From NCBI GenBank assembly GCA_024644745.1, contig JAHEHF010000002.1:1-64000 (forward strand): a DNA stretch of 64,000 bases, written 5' to 3'. Under the pieces are notes generated by a model. The model worked only from the letters and a program-made list of their open reading frames with translations, was not told the origin of the DNA and searched no databases. Below are positions 17,576 through 28,182 of this stretch, piece after piece (position 1 is the stretch's first letter; every line of letters begins with the position of its first letter). Position numbers and translations under genes: made by a program. Origin of the DNA: Flavobacteriaceae bacterium (lineage in GTDB: Bacteria; Bacteroidota; Bacteroidia; Flavobacteriales; Flavobacteriaceae).

Positions 17576-18868
17576 TTAGCCTCCAAAGTCATCAAATCTA
17601 ATGTTCTCATCAGCCAATCCAAAATCCTCTCCCATTTTTTGAACGGCATTGTTCATCATTGGCGGACCACAGAAGTATAGTTCAATATCTTCAGGGTTTT
17701 CGTGTTTCGAAAGGTACTGGTCTATAACGGCCTGATGCACAAATCCAAGGAATCCGTCTCCTTCCTTATCATCCATATCCTTCATTGTTTTCCAATTGTC
17801 ATCCTCTGTAGGTTCAGAAAGAACGATATAGAATTTGAAATTAGGGAATTCCTTCTCCAGATCTCTGAAGTGATCAATATAGAAGAGTTCTCTCTTGGAT
17901 CTTCCTCCATACCAGTAGGTTACTTTCCTGTTTGTTTTCAAGGTTTTAAACAAGTGATACAAATGTGAACGCATCGGAGCCATACCTGCACCTCCACCAA
18001 CATAGAGCATTTCAGCATCAGAATCATTGATGAAGAATTCACCATAGGGTCCTGACACGATTACCTTATCACCAGGTTTTTTATCAAAGATATAAGAAGA
18101 TGCCACTCCCGGATTCACATTCATCCAGGCATTTTTAGCACGGTCCCAAGGTGGGGTCGCAATACGAACGTTTAGCATGATATTCCTTCCTTCAGCAGGA
18201 TAGGAAGCCATAGAATAGGCTCTTTCAACATTTTCACCATTCTTCATATTAAGAGGCCACAGATCAAACTTGTCCCATTCAAGCTTAAATTTCTCAGGTT
18301 CTCCCGGATGCTCTTTGGGGTGAGCCGTTATATCAATATTCTCGTAAGCCACTTCTGAAGGCGGGATTTCAATCTGAATATAACCACCTGCTTTATAATC
18401 CATGTCTTCAGGAAGTTCAACCACAAATTCTTTGATAAAAGAGGCCACGTTGTAATTTGATACCACAGTGGCTTCGAATTTCTTGATCCCAAAGATCTCT
18501 TCAGGGATATTGACCTCCATATCCTCTTTCACTTTCACCTGGCATCCCAGTCTGGCACCCGAGGCAAGTTCTTTTCTTGTGAAATTGGGAACCTCCGTTG
18601 GCAAAGGCTCTCCTCCACCCTTAAGCACATGGCATTCACATTGTAAACAGGTGCCTCCACCTCCACAGGCTGAGGGTAAAAATATTTTTTCATTTCCCAG
18701 GGTGGTCAACAGGGTGCTACCCGTTTCCACTTCAATTTCCTTTTTCCCGTTGATCAGTATTTTCACCTTGCCTGAGGGAAGTAATTTTGCCTTGGCTACG
18801 AGTAGTACGGTTACTAATATGAGTATAAGAACTAATGAAAATACTACGCTTGCTACTATTGGATTCAT
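17576..18868 (-). CDS. nqrF: Na+-translocating NADH:quinone reductase subunit F
   Basis: Electron entry subunit of Na+-NQR: it oxidises NADH through FAD and passes electrons to a [2Fe-2S] centre. The 430-residue protein has one N-terminal membrane helix (about 5-27), then a plant-type ferredoxin domain with cluster ligands Cys68, Cys74, Cys77 and Cys109, and a ferredoxin-NADP reductase domain: RAYSMASYP (FAD), GPYGEFF, GGGAGMAPMRSHL (NADH). Normal length. Last gene of the operon, 26 bp after nqrE and followed by a strong terminator. Confidence 0.97.
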   Translation of the reverse strand: MNPIVASVVFSLVLILILVTVLLVAKAKLLPSGKVKILINGKKEIEVETGSTLLTTLGNEKIFLPSACGGGGTCLQCECHVLKGGGEPLPTEVPNFTRKELASGARLGCQVKVKEDMEVNIPEEIFGIKKFEATVVSNYNVASFIKEFVVELPEDMDYKAGGYIQIEIPPSEVAYENIDITAHPKEHPGEPEKFKLEWDKFDLWPLNMKNGENVERAYSMASYPAEGRNIMLNVRIATPPWDRAKNAWMNVNPGVASSYIFDKKPGDKVIVSGPYGEFFINDSDAEMLYVGGGAGMAPMRSHLYHLFKTLKTNRKVTYWYGGRSKRELFYIDHFRDLEKEFPNFKFYIVLSEPTEDDNWKTMKDMDDKEGDGFLGFVHQAVIDQYLSKHENPEDIELYFCGPPMMNNAVQKMGEDFGLADENIRFDDFGG

Positions 18869-18894
18869 TATCTGTATATTCTTTAATAAATAAG

Positions 18895-19512
18895 TTATAA
18901 TTTAATTCCTGAAAAACTCATAAAAGCAATGGCCATCAATCCTGTAATAACAAAGGTTATTCCCAAACCTTTTAAAGGTTTAGGCACATTTGAATAGGCT
19001 ATTTTTTCTCTGATGGAAGCGATAGCAACAATAGCCAGGAACCAGCCAATTCCAGAACCGACACCATATACTGTAGACTCGGTTACAGAAACAAAGTTTT
19101 TGGTCTGCATGAATAATGACCCTCCTAAAATAGCACAGTTTACAGCGATCAGAGGAAGAAATATTCCAAGGGCACTATATAGCGCAGGGGCGAATCGTTC
19201 AACGATCATTTCAACGAGTTGCACCATCGATGCAATAACCGCGATAAACATGATAAAACTCAAAAAACTCAAGTCAATAGAGGCGTATTCGGGCCCAAGC
19301 CATACCAGGGCGCCTTCTTTCAAAATATATGTATCTAAAAGATAATTGACAGGTACCGTGATGGTCAGTACGAAAATAACAGCAGCTCCCAAGCCTACTG
19401 CAGTTTTAACTGTTTTTGAAACCGCCAGATAAGAACACATTCCCAGAAAATAGGCAAAGACCATATTATCTATGAAAATACTTCTAACAAACAAACTTCC
19501 TAATGCTTCCAT
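18895..19512 (-). CDS. nqrE: Na+-translocating NADH:quinone reductase subunit E
   Basis: Integral membrane subunit of 205 residues with about six transmembrane helices, paired with NqrD around the central iron centre. It contains the half-channel motifs [12 protein letters not shown] (with the conserved Cys) and [10 protein letters not shown]. Located 50 bp after nqrD. NqrD and NqrE are ancient paralogues; the order and length here identify this one as E. Confidence 0.96.
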   Translation of the reverse strand: MEALGSLFVRSIFIDNMVFAYFLGMCSYLAVSKTVKTAVGLGAAVIFVLTITVPVNYLLDTYILKEGALVWLGPEYASIDLSFLSFIMFIAVIASMVQLVEMIVERFAPALYSALGIFLPLIAVNCAILGGSLFMQTKNFVSVTESTVYGVGSGIGWFLAIVAIASIREKIAYSNVPKPLKGLGITFVITGLMAIAFMSFSGIKL

Positions 19513-19562
19513 GTTTTATTTTTTAAATCCTTTATTTGTAGGTAAAGACTTGTAATTTATTT

Positions 19563-20234
19563 TTATTCTTCAATCAATTTTCTGTTCTTCGACCGCTGGA
19601 ACCAGATCAGGATACCCACTGTGATCAGTGCCATCGGAGCAAGCATCATAAAGTTGTTGTTCTCATATCCATAATGGTACAATCCTGTCGAATCGGCAAT
19701 GGTTTTACCTTTGTGCCCCAATACTTCGTATCCCATTAGTTTTCCTGATCCGAACAGTTCTCTGAAAAATGAAACGACGATCAAAATAATGGCATATCCT
19801 ATGGTGTTTCCTATTCCATCCAAGATTGATTTCCATGGGCCGTTCCCCAGGGCAAAAGCCTCAAACCTTCCCATGATGATACAGTTCGTGATGATCAGAC
19901 CGACAAATACAGACAATTGCTTACTTACATCGTATGAATAGGCTTTCAAAACCTGATCGACCAATATCACCAGAAAAGCGACAATCAATAATTGCACAAT
20001 GATCCTGATCCTGTTGGGAATGAGATTTCGTAACAAGGACACCGCCAGGTTTCCAAATACCAATACAAACATTACCGCCAGTGACATCACAAAGGCTGCT
20101 TTTAATTGCACTGTAATGGCCAATGCAGAGCATATACCCAATACCTGAACCGTAATCGGATTATCATCGTCCAGGGGGTCGATCAATAACCTTCTATTCT
20201 TTTGCGAAAACAAAGCTTCTTTTTCTCCAGCCAT
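19563..20234 (-). CDS. nqrD: Na+-translocating NADH:quinone reductase subunit D
   Basis: Membrane subunit of 223 residues with about six helices. Motifs: LGICSALAITVQLK (conserved Cys of the membrane iron site) and TNCIIMGRFEAFALGN, both typical. It starts 2 bp after nqrC. The hydrophilic N-terminus (about 25 residues) is of usual length. Confidence 0.96.
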   Translation of the reverse strand: MAGEKEALFSQKNRRLLIDPLDDDNPITVQVLGICSALAITVQLKAAFVMSLAVMFVLVFGNLAVSLLRNLIPNRIRIIVQLLIVAFLVILVDQVLKAYSYDVSKQLSVFVGLIITNCIIMGRFEAFALGNGPWKSILDGIGNTIGYAIILIVVSFFRELFGSGKLMGYEVLGHKGKTIADSTGLYHYGYENNNFMMLAPMALITVGILIWFQRSKNRKLIEE

Positions 20235-20236
20235 GA

Positions 20237-20932
20237 TTAATTGTTTTTAAAATAAGGTAAATAATTTCCTAATCGTTCCTCTATCATGTCAGACACCCCG
20301 TCGGAAGTAATCGTACCTCCCGAAATTGCATCTACTCCATGCATATCATCAGATTTTGCACCGCCTTTAACAGCTTTGACAGAAACAAAATTATTATTAT
20401 CATCAAAAATTGTTTTTCCTATGTACTGATCCTCGTACCAGGACTGATTGATCTCAGCACCCAGTCCGGCAGTCTCTCCGGCATGATCAAAGGAAGCCCC
20501 AACAATTGTATTTTTATCACTATCCAGGGCTATGTACCCCCAGATTTCTTTCCAAAGACCTGCTCCAAAAAGCGGAATGACATAAAATTTCTTCCCTTCT
20601 TTTTCTGCTATATAGATAGGAAATGCCTGCTCTTCTGCAGGTTTTTTGGTTTCCTTCATCAATTCAATCGTAAACGCATCTACATCTTCATTGACTGTTC
20701 CGTCAGCATTAAGGGCCAGTTCCTCTTGTACGAAATCTGAAAATTGTTCACTGGCTTCTTTTCTGCTTACATTCACACCAATGGTCGACAAGATGTTTTG
20801 CATCTTTTCCTGTCTTACGTTCTCTGCCTGCAAAGGCTTGAGGGTTGTTGCTGTAAAAGCAAGGGCGGCCGCCACGACAACCACCATGACTACAGCGAAA
20901 ATAAAGGTGTATAAATTACTATTCCTGTCCAT
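20237..20932 (-). CDS. nqrC: Na+-translocating NADH:quinone reductase subunit C
   Basis: FMN-carrying subunit of 231 residues with one N-terminal membrane anchor (about 8-30) and a periplasmic FMN-binding domain. The covalent FMN should be on Thr207 in DAISGGTITSDGV; the usual motif is SGAT, so the residue before Thr is Gly rather than Ala. Upstream family motifs LFGAGLWKEIWGYIA and GAEINQSWY are present. The start overlaps no neighbour; nqrB ends 2 bp upstream. ApbE encoded nearby is the expected flavinylating enzyme. Confidence 0.96.
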   Translation of the reverse strand: MDRNSNLYTFIFAVVMVVVVAAALAFTATTLKPLQAENVRQEKMQNILSTIGVNVSRKEASEQFSDFVQEELALNADGTVNEDVDAFTIELMKETKKPAEEQAFPIYIAEKEGKKFYVIPLFGAGLWKEIWGYIALDSDKNTIVGASFDHAGETAGLGAEINQSWYEDQYIGKTIFDDNNNFVSVKAVKGGAKSDDMHGVDAISGGTITSDGVSDMIEERLGNYLPYFKNN

Positions 20933-20934
20933 AA

Positions 20935-22077
20935 TTATGCATTAACTTTTTGTAATCTCTTTTTTCTCCTTTTTACATTGCCTTCAATGACATAATGGTC
21001 AATGGTAGGAGCAAAAACATTCATTAACAATATTGCCATCATCATCCCTTCCGGTAAGGTCGGGTTAACAACGCGAATCAGTATGGCAAAAATTCCTATA
21101 AGGAATCCGTAGATCCATTTCCCTTTGGTGGTTTGTGCAGCAGATACTGGATCTGTGGCCATAAAAACCAGGCCAAAAGCAAAACCTCCAACCAATAAAT
21201 GTTTCCACCAGGCGAAATTTATCAATTCATTGGAACTGCTTCCTATGGCATTGAACAACATTCCCATCAATGCAGCTCCGACCAGACATGACAACATGAT
21301 TCTCCAGCTGGCAATCCCTGAAAACAGCAATAAAGCTGCCCCGATAAGGATCATCAACACCGACGTTTCACCTACAGAACCCGGAATATATCCCATGAAC
21401 ATATCAAAAATGCTCGTGTCAGGAATGACACCCCCTGCCAGGGATCCAAGAATGGTCTCTCCGGAAACACCGTCAGCTACTGAATCAGCAACCCAAACTG
21501 TATTTCCCGACATATAAGGTGCGTAAGAGAAAAGCGCAAAAGCCCTTGCAACCAGCGCAGGATTCAAAATATTCATTCCCGTTCCTCCGAAGGCTTCCTT
21601 ACCAATGACCACTGCAAAAACAACAGATATAGCCAACATCCACAAGGGGAAATCAATAGGCATGATCATCGGGATCAGCAATCCTGTTACAAGGTAACCT
21701 TCATTGACATCGTGCCCCCTGAAAATGGCATAGGCAAATTCAATACCCAGTCCAACCCCGTAGGAAACGATCACCATCGGCAAAAATCTGATGGCGCCGA
21801 AAATAAAATAATCCAAAAATTCCTTTCCTTCGCCCATGTTTTGATATCCTATATTCCATATTCCGAATATAAGTGCCGGTAATAAAGCGATCACCACAGT
21901 GATCATTACCCTTTTCAGGTCAATGCCATCACGGATATGAGACCCGTGCTTCGTGGTGTGGTTTGGAACAAAAAGAAACGTGTCTATCCCGTTGAATGCC
22001 GGAGCATATTTCTCAAATTTTCCTCCTTTGTCAAAGTGAGGCTTAATTTTATCTAGTTGTTTTCTTAAAAAATTCAT
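20935..22077 (-). CDS. nqrB: Na+-translocating NADH:quinone reductase subunit B
   Basis: Largest membrane subunit, 380 residues with about ten helices, of the RnfD/NqrB family. It binds FMN covalently and riboflavin and forms the Na+ path. GKEAFGGTGMNILNPALVARAF (160-181) is the hallmark motif (given here in pieces: GKEAFGGTG, NPALVARAF). The flavinylation site appears as DGVSGETILG, with Thr208; Glu207 stands where Ala is usual (SGAT). Starts directly after nqrA with no spacer. Confidence 0.96.
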   Translation of the reverse strand: MNFLRKQLDKIKPHFDKGGKFEKYAPAFNGIDTFLFVPNHTTKHGSHIRDGIDLKRVMITVVIALLPALIFGIWNIGYQNMGEGKEFLDYFIFGAIRFLPMVIVSYGVGLGIEFAYAIFRGHDVNEGYLVTGLLIPMIMPIDFPLWMLAISVVFAVVIGKEAFGGTGMNILNPALVARAFALFSYAPYMSGNTVWVADSVADGVSGETILGSLAGGVIPDTSIFDMFMGYIPGSVGETSVLMILIGAALLLFSGIASWRIMLSCLVGAALMGMLFNAIGSSSNELINFAWWKHLLVGGFAFGLVFMATDPVSAAQTTKGKWIYGFLIGIFAILIRVVNPTLPEGMMMAILLMNVFAPTIDHYVIEGNVKRRKKRLQKVNA

Positions 22078-23424
22078 CTAACCTACTTCTTTAATCATTA
22101 AATCTAATCCTTCCCTAATGATCTGCTGCGCTTCGATCTTGGAAGAACTTATAAAATCTATCAAAGCAAAATCCTCGGGAGCTACCTCGTAAATCCCAAG
22201 ATTTTCCATTTTCTCTATATCATTTATGATGGCCGCTTTCAACAATTGCATCGGATAAACATCCATCGGAAAAACCTTCTCCATCTCTCCTGTAATAACA
22301 AATGCCCTTTCCTCCCCATTGAGATTTGTGTCCAGGTCGTATTCCTTGTTCGGTGTAAGCCATGAAAAGAAAGTTCTGCTCATGCTGAATTTATGGTTCC
22401 CCACAAAAGGCATCCATCCAAAGAAGCTGTAATGATCTCCTTCTGGCAAAACACTTACTGAATCATCATAAAATCCTATCGGGTCTGTCTGTTTGACCGC
22501 AATTCCGGTAAGGGGATTTCCACTGATGATCCTACACTTACCCGATTTGAGCTTTCCTTCAACAATATCTTTTACCTGAGCTCCTTGTATCACATTGTAA
22601 TATTGAGGTGCCTCAACCTGACTTCCCGTGAGTGCCACTGTTTTTGAAGGATTGTATTTTCCTGTAAGGAATAAATCTCCAATTCTTGCCACATCCTGGG
22701 GGTTCACGACCCAAACTCTTTCACCAGAATTCATCGGATCAAGCCTGGAAATCTGCATTCCGACATTCCCTGCGGGATGTTTCCCGGATACCTTGTGCAA
22801 AACCACACCTTTGATATCATCTAAAAATGAGTCTGATGCACCTACTGAAAGATGAACTTTTCCTTCAGTCAATTTAGACAAAGCATCAATTCCTGCCTGA
22901 AATGCCTTCTCTCTGCCCTGAAGGGTAACAAGGTGAGAGGCCGCTAAAGGAGCGGTTGCATAAGCAGAAATAAAAATGGATTTAGGACTGTCAGACGGAT
23001 TTGCAATTACATCATAGGGTCTTTGCTTGATCATTGGCCAGCAACCGCTCTGCAATAATGACTCCTTAACCTGAGGAGCTGCCAGTTTGCCCGGTGTCTT
23101 TACTCCAAAATCAATAAAGGTATCACTGGCATCTGCATTGATCTTGACAGATAATATCTTGCGTTTGGCCCCACGCACAATATCCTTGATTTCACCGCTC
23201 ACAGGAGAAGTGAATTTGATCTGTTCGTCCTTTTTCGAATAAAACACAACATCTCCGACCTTAACCTTGTCGCCAATTTTAACTGACATTTTAGGTATAA
23301 TTCCGTGAAAATCTGTTGGATTTATAGCAAAAATTTTTGAGCGATTCGCCGGTGATATTTGAGGGTTGGCTACTCCTTTGAGCTTGATGGTCAAGCCCCT
23401 TTTAAATTTAATGTCTGTTGACAT
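22078..23424 (-). CDS. nqrA: Na+-translocating NADH:quinone reductase subunit A
   Basis: Peripheral cytoplasmic subunit of 448 residues involved in quinone reduction. N-terminal barrel-sandwich segment KRGLTIKLKG, then VKIGDKVKVGDVVFYSKKDEQI, and a long Rossmann-like region with GWMPFVGNHKFSMSR-type C-terminal motif. First gene of nqrABCDEF; the promoter should lie in the 209 bp gap before the T9SS plug gene, where I see only a weak TATATTTA at 23444-23437 on the minus strand. Confidence 0.96.
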   Translation of the reverse strand: MSTDIKFKRGLTIKLKGVANPQISPANRSKIFAINPTDFHGIIPKMSVKIGDKVKVGDVVFYSKKDEQIKFTSPVSGEIKDIVRGAKRKILSVKINADASDTFIDFGVKTPGKLAAPQVKESLLQSGCWPMIKQRPYDVIANPSDSPKSIFISAYATAPLAASHLVTLQGREKAFQAGIDALSKLTEGKVHLSVGASDSFLDDIKGVVLHKVSGKHPAGNVGMQISRLDPMNSGERVWVVNPQDVARIGDLFLTGKYNPSKTVALTGSQVEAPQYYNVIQGAQVKDIVEGKLKSGKCRIISGNPLTGIAVKQTDPIGFYDDSVSVLPEGDHYSFFGWMPFVGNHKFSMSRTFFSWLTPNKEYDLDTNLNGEERAFVITGEMEKVFPMDVYPMQLLKAAIINDIEKMENLGIYEVAPEDFALIDFISSSKIEAQQIIREGLDLMIKEVG

Positions 23425-23633
23425 ACTTTGCTTAGTTAAATATAATTTCCTTTTGCCATCAAAGCCTTGAAAAAGGAAAAAATAATTGTTTGTTAATCGA
23501 GTGCAAATTTAATAATTAATATTTTATAGATTAGCATTTAATTCAGATTTATTTAGATTGTAAAAATCATGATTAATTCTTCATTCAAATGGGTTTCCAT
23601 GGGTTTGATAAAGGATTCAACTTTTAACATCAG

Positions 23634-24902
23634 ATGCATAAAATGAAAAATCATTTGAATATTTATTTACTTGTCAGCCTTATTTCCGTATGCTGTTTTC
23701 CACTCCTTGCGCAGAAAAATAATGTGATCAAACCTCCAGAGCACATTAAAACCATCGTGTTGAAACCGTTAAATTCGGAAGCCTATGCACCAATTGTCAA
23801 ACTGGGTGAAAAACTTCTTCTCAGCTTTGATGATATTAATTCTGATCAGAGAATATACAGCTACCGTATAGAACATTGCGATTATAACTGGCAGCTTTCC
23901 AACCTGTCATCAACAGAGTTCATGACCGGATATGCAACAGACCGCATCAGGAATTATCAGAATTCATTCAATACATTGCAATACTATACACATTATGAAT
24001 TGGAAATTCCCAATGAAAATAACAGAATCAAGATCAGCGGTAATTATTTGATCAGCATTCTGGATGAATATGGAGATGTATTGTTCTCAAGGCGTTTCAT
24101 TGTGTACCAGCCAAGAGTAAATGTGGGTGTTTCTGCGCACAGAAGTACAGATGCAGGAAGCATTAATGAAAAACACAGCATTCAGTTTGTGGTGAATCAT
24201 CAAAACCTCATGATCAACGATCCTTACAGGGAAATCAATGTTGACATCTATCAAAACAACGACTGGAATTCAGTTATCAAAAATATAAAACCAAAATACG
24301 TAAGAGGCTCAGAACTGTTGTACAATTATATTGACGGGCTCTCATATTGGGCCGGCAATGAATTCCTTTATTTCGACACCAAAGAAATCCGCAACGCCAC
24401 CAATAATGTTTTTAAAACAAGACTTGATCAAATTTTTCATACCTATTTGTATCTTGATGAATCAAGAGGAAAAAAACCCTATTCCTTTTATCCTGACATC
24501 AATGGAAATTTTGTTTTAAGAACCCTCGATGCAGACGATGTCGGACTGGAAGGCGACTATTCATGGGTGTATTTTAGCCTGCAGTATGATGAACATGCAA
24601 ATCAAAAGGATATTTTCGTGTACGGGAATTTCAATGACTGGCAAATTACGGACGAAACGAAAATGTCATACAACAGAGAAAAAGGACTCTTTGAAGCAAA
24701 GATTCTTTTCAAACAGGGCTTTTACAATTATACCTATGTCACAGTTGATGAGGCCAATAAAATCAACCCCTATGAAATAGAAGGCTCCTTTTATCAAACT
24801 GAGAATAATTACGATGTACTCGTCTACTACAGAAAATTCGGTGACAGATATGACCAGGTGATCGGTTATGGATCGGCTAATTCCGAAAAACTTCTCAATT
24901 AA
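23634..24902 (+). CDS. T9SS plug protein (DUF5103 family)
   Basis: Secreted protein of 422 residues; signal peptide ends near FPLLAQ (about residue 26). Family features: PPEHIKTIVLKP, YSYRIEHCDYNW and a C-terminal domain starting ANQKDIFVYGNFNDWQ with an immunoglobulin/CBM48-like fold. DUF5103 contains the Plug protein that closes the SprA translocon of the type IX secretion system in Flavobacterium johnsoniae. Probable role is therefore periplasmic sealing of the SprA pore. A start at 23643 (MKNHLNIY) is equally possible. No other T9SS gene is in the window. Confidence 0.85.
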   Translation: MHKMKNHLNIYLLVSLISVCCFPLLAQKNNVIKPPEHIKTIVLKPLNSEAYAPIVKLGEKLLLSFDDINSDQRIYSYRIEHCDYNWQLSNLSSTEFMTGYATDRIRNYQNSFNTLQYYTHYELEIPNENNRIKISGNYLISILDEYGDVLFSRRFIVYQPRVNVGVSAHRSTDAGSINEKHSIQFVVNHQNLMINDPYREINVDIYQNNDWNSVIKNIKPKYVRGSELLYNYIDGLSYWAGNEFLYFDTKEIRNATNNVFKTRLDQIFHTYLYLDESRGKKPYSFYPDINGNFVLRTLDADDVGLEGDYSWVYFSLQYDEHANQKDIFVYGNFNDWQITDETKMSYNREKGLFEAKILFKQGFYNYTYVTVDEANKINPYEIEGSFYQTENNYDVLVYYRKFGDRYDQVIGYGSANSEKLLN

Positions 24903-25009
24903 AAAAAAGAGGTCAAATTCGATGCACAAAACAGGGCCTTTTAATTCTTAATTTCGGAACTTTATAGGCGCATTGCGTTAACCTAATCCATTCAAAATTC
25001 TTCAATAAA

Positions 25010-26299
25010 ATGAAAATACCTAACATAATGACGGCCCGGGAAGCCGTGAAATTAATCAAATCAGGAGACAGGGTATTGATCCAGGGAGGAGCAGCAACAC
25101 CACAGTCTCTGGTAAGGGCAATGGTGGCAAGGGCCCCTGAACTTAAGGGGGTCGAAATAGTTCACCTGCATACCGAAGGAGAATGCGGATATACTGCCAT
25201 TGAACTAAAAGACAGTTTTTATACCAATGCCTTTTTCATCAGTGGAAATATCAGGAACATGATCGGGCTGACGGCCGATTATATCCCAATTTTTTTGAGT
25301 GATATTCCAAGCCTGTTTCGCCAGGGACACATGGAGCTGGATGTGGTTCTTGTCAACGTCTCACAGCCTGACAAACACGGGTTCTGTTCTTTAGGCGTAT
25401 CTGTAGACATCGTCATATCGGCTATTGAAAAAGGGAAAAAAGTGATCGCGCAGATCAACTCGAAAATGCCGAGAACCTTTGGTGATGGCATCGTGCATCT
25501 CAGAAATTTTGACGCTTGCGTTCTGATCGAGGAAGAACTTTACGAAATGAAAATTACAGCACCGACAGAAGCTGAAGAAAAGATCGGTAAAAATATTGCC
25601 GGATTCATTGAAGACGGATCAACCCTTCAAATGGGTATCGGAGGCATCCCGAATGCGGTACTGAACTATCTCACGGGCCATAAGGACCTGGGTATACATA
25701 CAGAAATGTTTTCTGAAGGAATTGTAGATCTGGTATACAAGGGTGTGATCAACGGTTCAAAGAAAAAATTGAACCCGTATAAGATCGTCTCCGGATTTGC
25801 CATGGGTACCCGAAAATTATACGACTTCATGGATGACAATGCCGAAATTGAAATGCTCGACATTGCTTATGTCAACGACACTTCCGTTATCAGACAAAAT
25901 CCCAAGGTAACTGCGATCAACTCGGCCATTGAAATTGATATGACCGGTCAGGTTTGTGCAGATTCAATAGGATTAAGGATGTTTTCCGGCGTTGGCGGAC
26001 AAATGGATTTTATGCGCGGGGCGGCCTTGTCACAAAAAGGGAAACCGATCATTGCCATCACCTCAACTACAAAAAAAGGTATTTCAAAAATTGTTCCTGC
26101 GCTGAAACGGGGCGCAGGCGTGGTGACCACAAGAGCCCATGCCCGTTACGTAGTGACAGAATACGGTGTGGCCGAATTATTCGGAAAAAACCTCAAGCAG
26201 AGGTCGCAGCTCTTGCGAGATATTGCCCATCCGGACCATCGGGAAACACTGGACAAAGCCATATATGAGCGATACGGAAGCAGTCTGATGAACATTTAA
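25010..26299 (+). CDS. Acetyl-CoA hydrolase/transferase family CoA-transferase
   Basis: Family I CoA-transferase of 429 residues resembling 4-hydroxybutyrate CoA-transferase and succinyl-CoA:acetate/propionate CoA-transferases. Conserved blocks: GDRVLIQGGAATP near the N-terminus, LQMGIGGIPNAVL (206-218), HTEMFSEGIVDL (230-241) containing the probable catalytic Glu232, and SGVGGQMDFMRGA. It precedes mutA by 56 bp on the same strand, so a role in exchanging CoA between succinate and propionate or acetate fits. The precise acid substrates cannot be told from the sequence. Confidence 0.88.
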   Translation: MKIPNIMTAREAVKLIKSGDRVLIQGGAATPQSLVRAMVARAPELKGVEIVHLHTEGECGYTAIELKDSFYTNAFFISGNIRNMIGLTADYIPIFLSDIPSLFRQGHMELDVVLVNVSQPDKHGFCSLGVSVDIVISAIEKGKKVIAQINSKMPRTFGDGIVHLRNFDACVLIEEELYEMKITAPTEAEEKIGKNIAGFIEDGSTLQMGIGGIPNAVLNYLTGHKDLGIHTEMFSEGIVDLVYKGVINGSKKKLNPYKIVSGFAMGTRKLYDFMDDNAEIEMLDIAYVNDTSVIRQNPKVTAINSAIEIDMTGQVCADSIGLRMFSGVGGQMDFMRGAALSQKGKPIIAITSTTKKGISKIVPALKRGAGVVTTRAHARYVVTEYGVAELFGKNLKQRSQLLRDIAHPDHRETLDKAIYERYGSSLMNI

Positions 26300-26355
26300 T
26301 TCATTATTTTTATCAAAGAATTCAGGGAAATCAATTAGATGAACAAAAGAAGGTT

Positions 26356-28182
26356 ATGAACAAAAACATTCGAGATCATGGGCTGTTCAGCGATTTTATA
26401 GGGCCCTCAAAAAAAGAATGGATCGAAAAAGCGAAGACCGATCTGAAAGGAGCCGATTTTAATCAGCGCCTGGTTTGGAAAAACATAAACGGCATTGGGC
26501 TACAGCCTTTTTATACCAGAGAGGACCAAAAGGAATTGTTAAACAATACTGGGCAAAACGCAGAAAATATAATCAATTACAGACGGATAACCGTAAATGA
26601 TGCAGTCGAGGCGAATCGTTTGGCCTCAAAAGCGATTGAAGAGGGTATTAACGGCATCCTTTTCGAGATCAATACCCAGGCTGCTCCTGAAACTTTGCTT
26701 AAGAATATTGATCTGGGTGCTCAAGTCGTTTCTTTTATACTCGGCAAAGACCAGAGGGATTTTTCAGTTCAATACAAATCCTATCTGGAAGGGCTCAACC
26801 TGTCAAAAGAAAAGGTAAAAGGGTATGTCGACCTAAATTTCATCCCGGCTTACCTGACCGAGGGAAAACTGGAAGCAACTATTTTCGATCATCTCGAAAA
26901 GGTGTCCTTGCTTTTTAAGGCCTACCCTAATTTCAAAACCCTTATGGTTTCAGGCGCCATATATCAGGACTCCGGCTCCAATCAGGTTCAGGAAATCGCC
27001 TACACCCTGAATTCCATGGTCTTTTTGATTGATGAATTGACACAAAGAGAATTGAAACCACAATTCATTTTTGACCAACTGGTATTTACCCTGGGCATCA
27101 CTTCATCATATTTTGTGGAAATTGGAAAATTCAGGGCATTCAACAGCCTTTTGATTGAAATTGCTAAAAAATATCAAGTAATCCTCCACCCTGCCGACCT
27201 TGTCGGAAAAACATCTGTATGGTCCAAATCGGTTACAGATGCCAACACCAATATGCTGAGAGCAACCACTGAGGCCATGTCAGCAGTTTTAGGGAATGCC
27301 ACTGCAGTGGAAATTGACCCCTATGACCATCAGTTTAAAAAGTCCAATGCTTTTTCGAGACGGATCTCAGGTAATATTGCAACCATTCTGAAGGAAGAAG
27401 CTTATTTTGGAAAGGTTGCAAATCCCGTTAGCGGTTCGTTTTACATTGAAGAACTCAGCCTTCAACTTGCTGGTGAAGCCTTGGAACTATTCAAGAATAC
27501 AGAAGCTGAAGGTGGTTTTTTCAAACAAATCGAAAATGAAAATATTCAATCTGAAATTACTGAGATACGACTCGAAAAAATCAGGTTGCTGACGCAAAGA
27601 AAAGTGGCCATGGTAGGCGTCAATAAATATCCGAACCTGATGGAAAGCATGTCCGCAGATATGCTATCTGGTCCAGTGAATGACCAAAACAGCAAGCTCC
27701 TTCTTCCGCGGCGCGCAGGAATTGAACTCGAGCAAATCAGGTTAAATACAGAGCGCTTTGTGAGTGCAAAAGGATATCGGCCCTCAGTTGAAATGGCGAG
27801 CTTTGGAAATCCGGCCACAGCCAGGGCAAGAGCAGCCTTTTCTTATGATTTCATGGGTATTACTGGCTTTGAGATCATGGATGAGAAAAATTATGCAGAT
27901 GCCCGAGAGGCTGCTGTAAAAACGGCTTCATCCAAATCAGACATTGTGGTGATCTGCAGTTCAGACAATGATTACAGAGAGCATGCCCTGGAATTTGTAA
28001 GCACTTTCAGGTCCTTGAATACAAAAAAGATCCTCTTGCTGGCAGGTTATCCAGAGTCAATCAGGGAAGAACTCAAAGATGCCGGCCTGGATGGTTTTAT
28101 CCACATGAGATCAGATATTTTAGTGACCCTGCTCGAAATCCAATCAAAAATTACCAAAACATCAAAGCCTTTGGACCTATGA
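26356..28182 (+). CDS. mutA: Methylmalonyl-CoA mutase small subunit
   Basis: Non-catalytic small subunit, 608 residues, of the heterodimeric adenosylcobalamin-dependent mutase. It shares the TIM-barrel fold of the large subunit ([36 protein letters not shown] region, [14 protein letters not shown]) but its C-terminal B12-like domain lacks the DxHxxG cobalamin motif (it has [10 protein letters not shown] instead), as expected for MutA. Stop overlaps the mutB start by 4 bp (ATGA). Confidence 0.95.
   Translation: MNKNIRDHGLFSDFIGPSKKEWIEKAKTDLKGADFNQRLVWKNINGIGLQPFYTREDQKELLNNTGQNAENIINYRRITVNDAVEANRLASKAIEEGINGILFEINTQAAPETLLKNIDLGAQVVSFILGKDQRDFSVQYKSYLEGLNLSKEKVKGYVDLNFIPAYLTEGKLEATIFDHLEKVSLLFKAYPNFKTLMVSGAIYQDSGSNQVQEIAYTLNSMVFLIDELTQRELKPQFIFDQLVFTLGITSSYFVEIGKFRAFNSLLIEIAKKYQVILHPADLVGKTSVWSKSVTDANTNMLRATTEAMSAVLGNATAVEIDPYDHQFKKSNAFSRRISGNIATILKEEAYFGKVANPVSGSFYIEELSLQLAGEALELFKNTEAEGGFFKQIENENIQSEITEIRLEKIRLLTQRKVAMVGVNKYPNLMESMSADMLSGPVNDQNSKLLLPRRAGIELEQIRLNTERFVSAKGYRPSVEMASFGNPATARARAAFSYDFMGITGFEIMDEKNYADAREAAVKTASSKSDIVVICSSDNDYREHALEFVSTFRSLNTKKILLLAGYPESIREELKDAGLDGFIHMRSDILVTLLEIQSKITKTSKPLDL

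Noticed and set aside
23425-23633. TATATTTA as nqr promoter
   Set aside because: It is one base off consensus and would leave a leader of only about six bases; not called as a feature.
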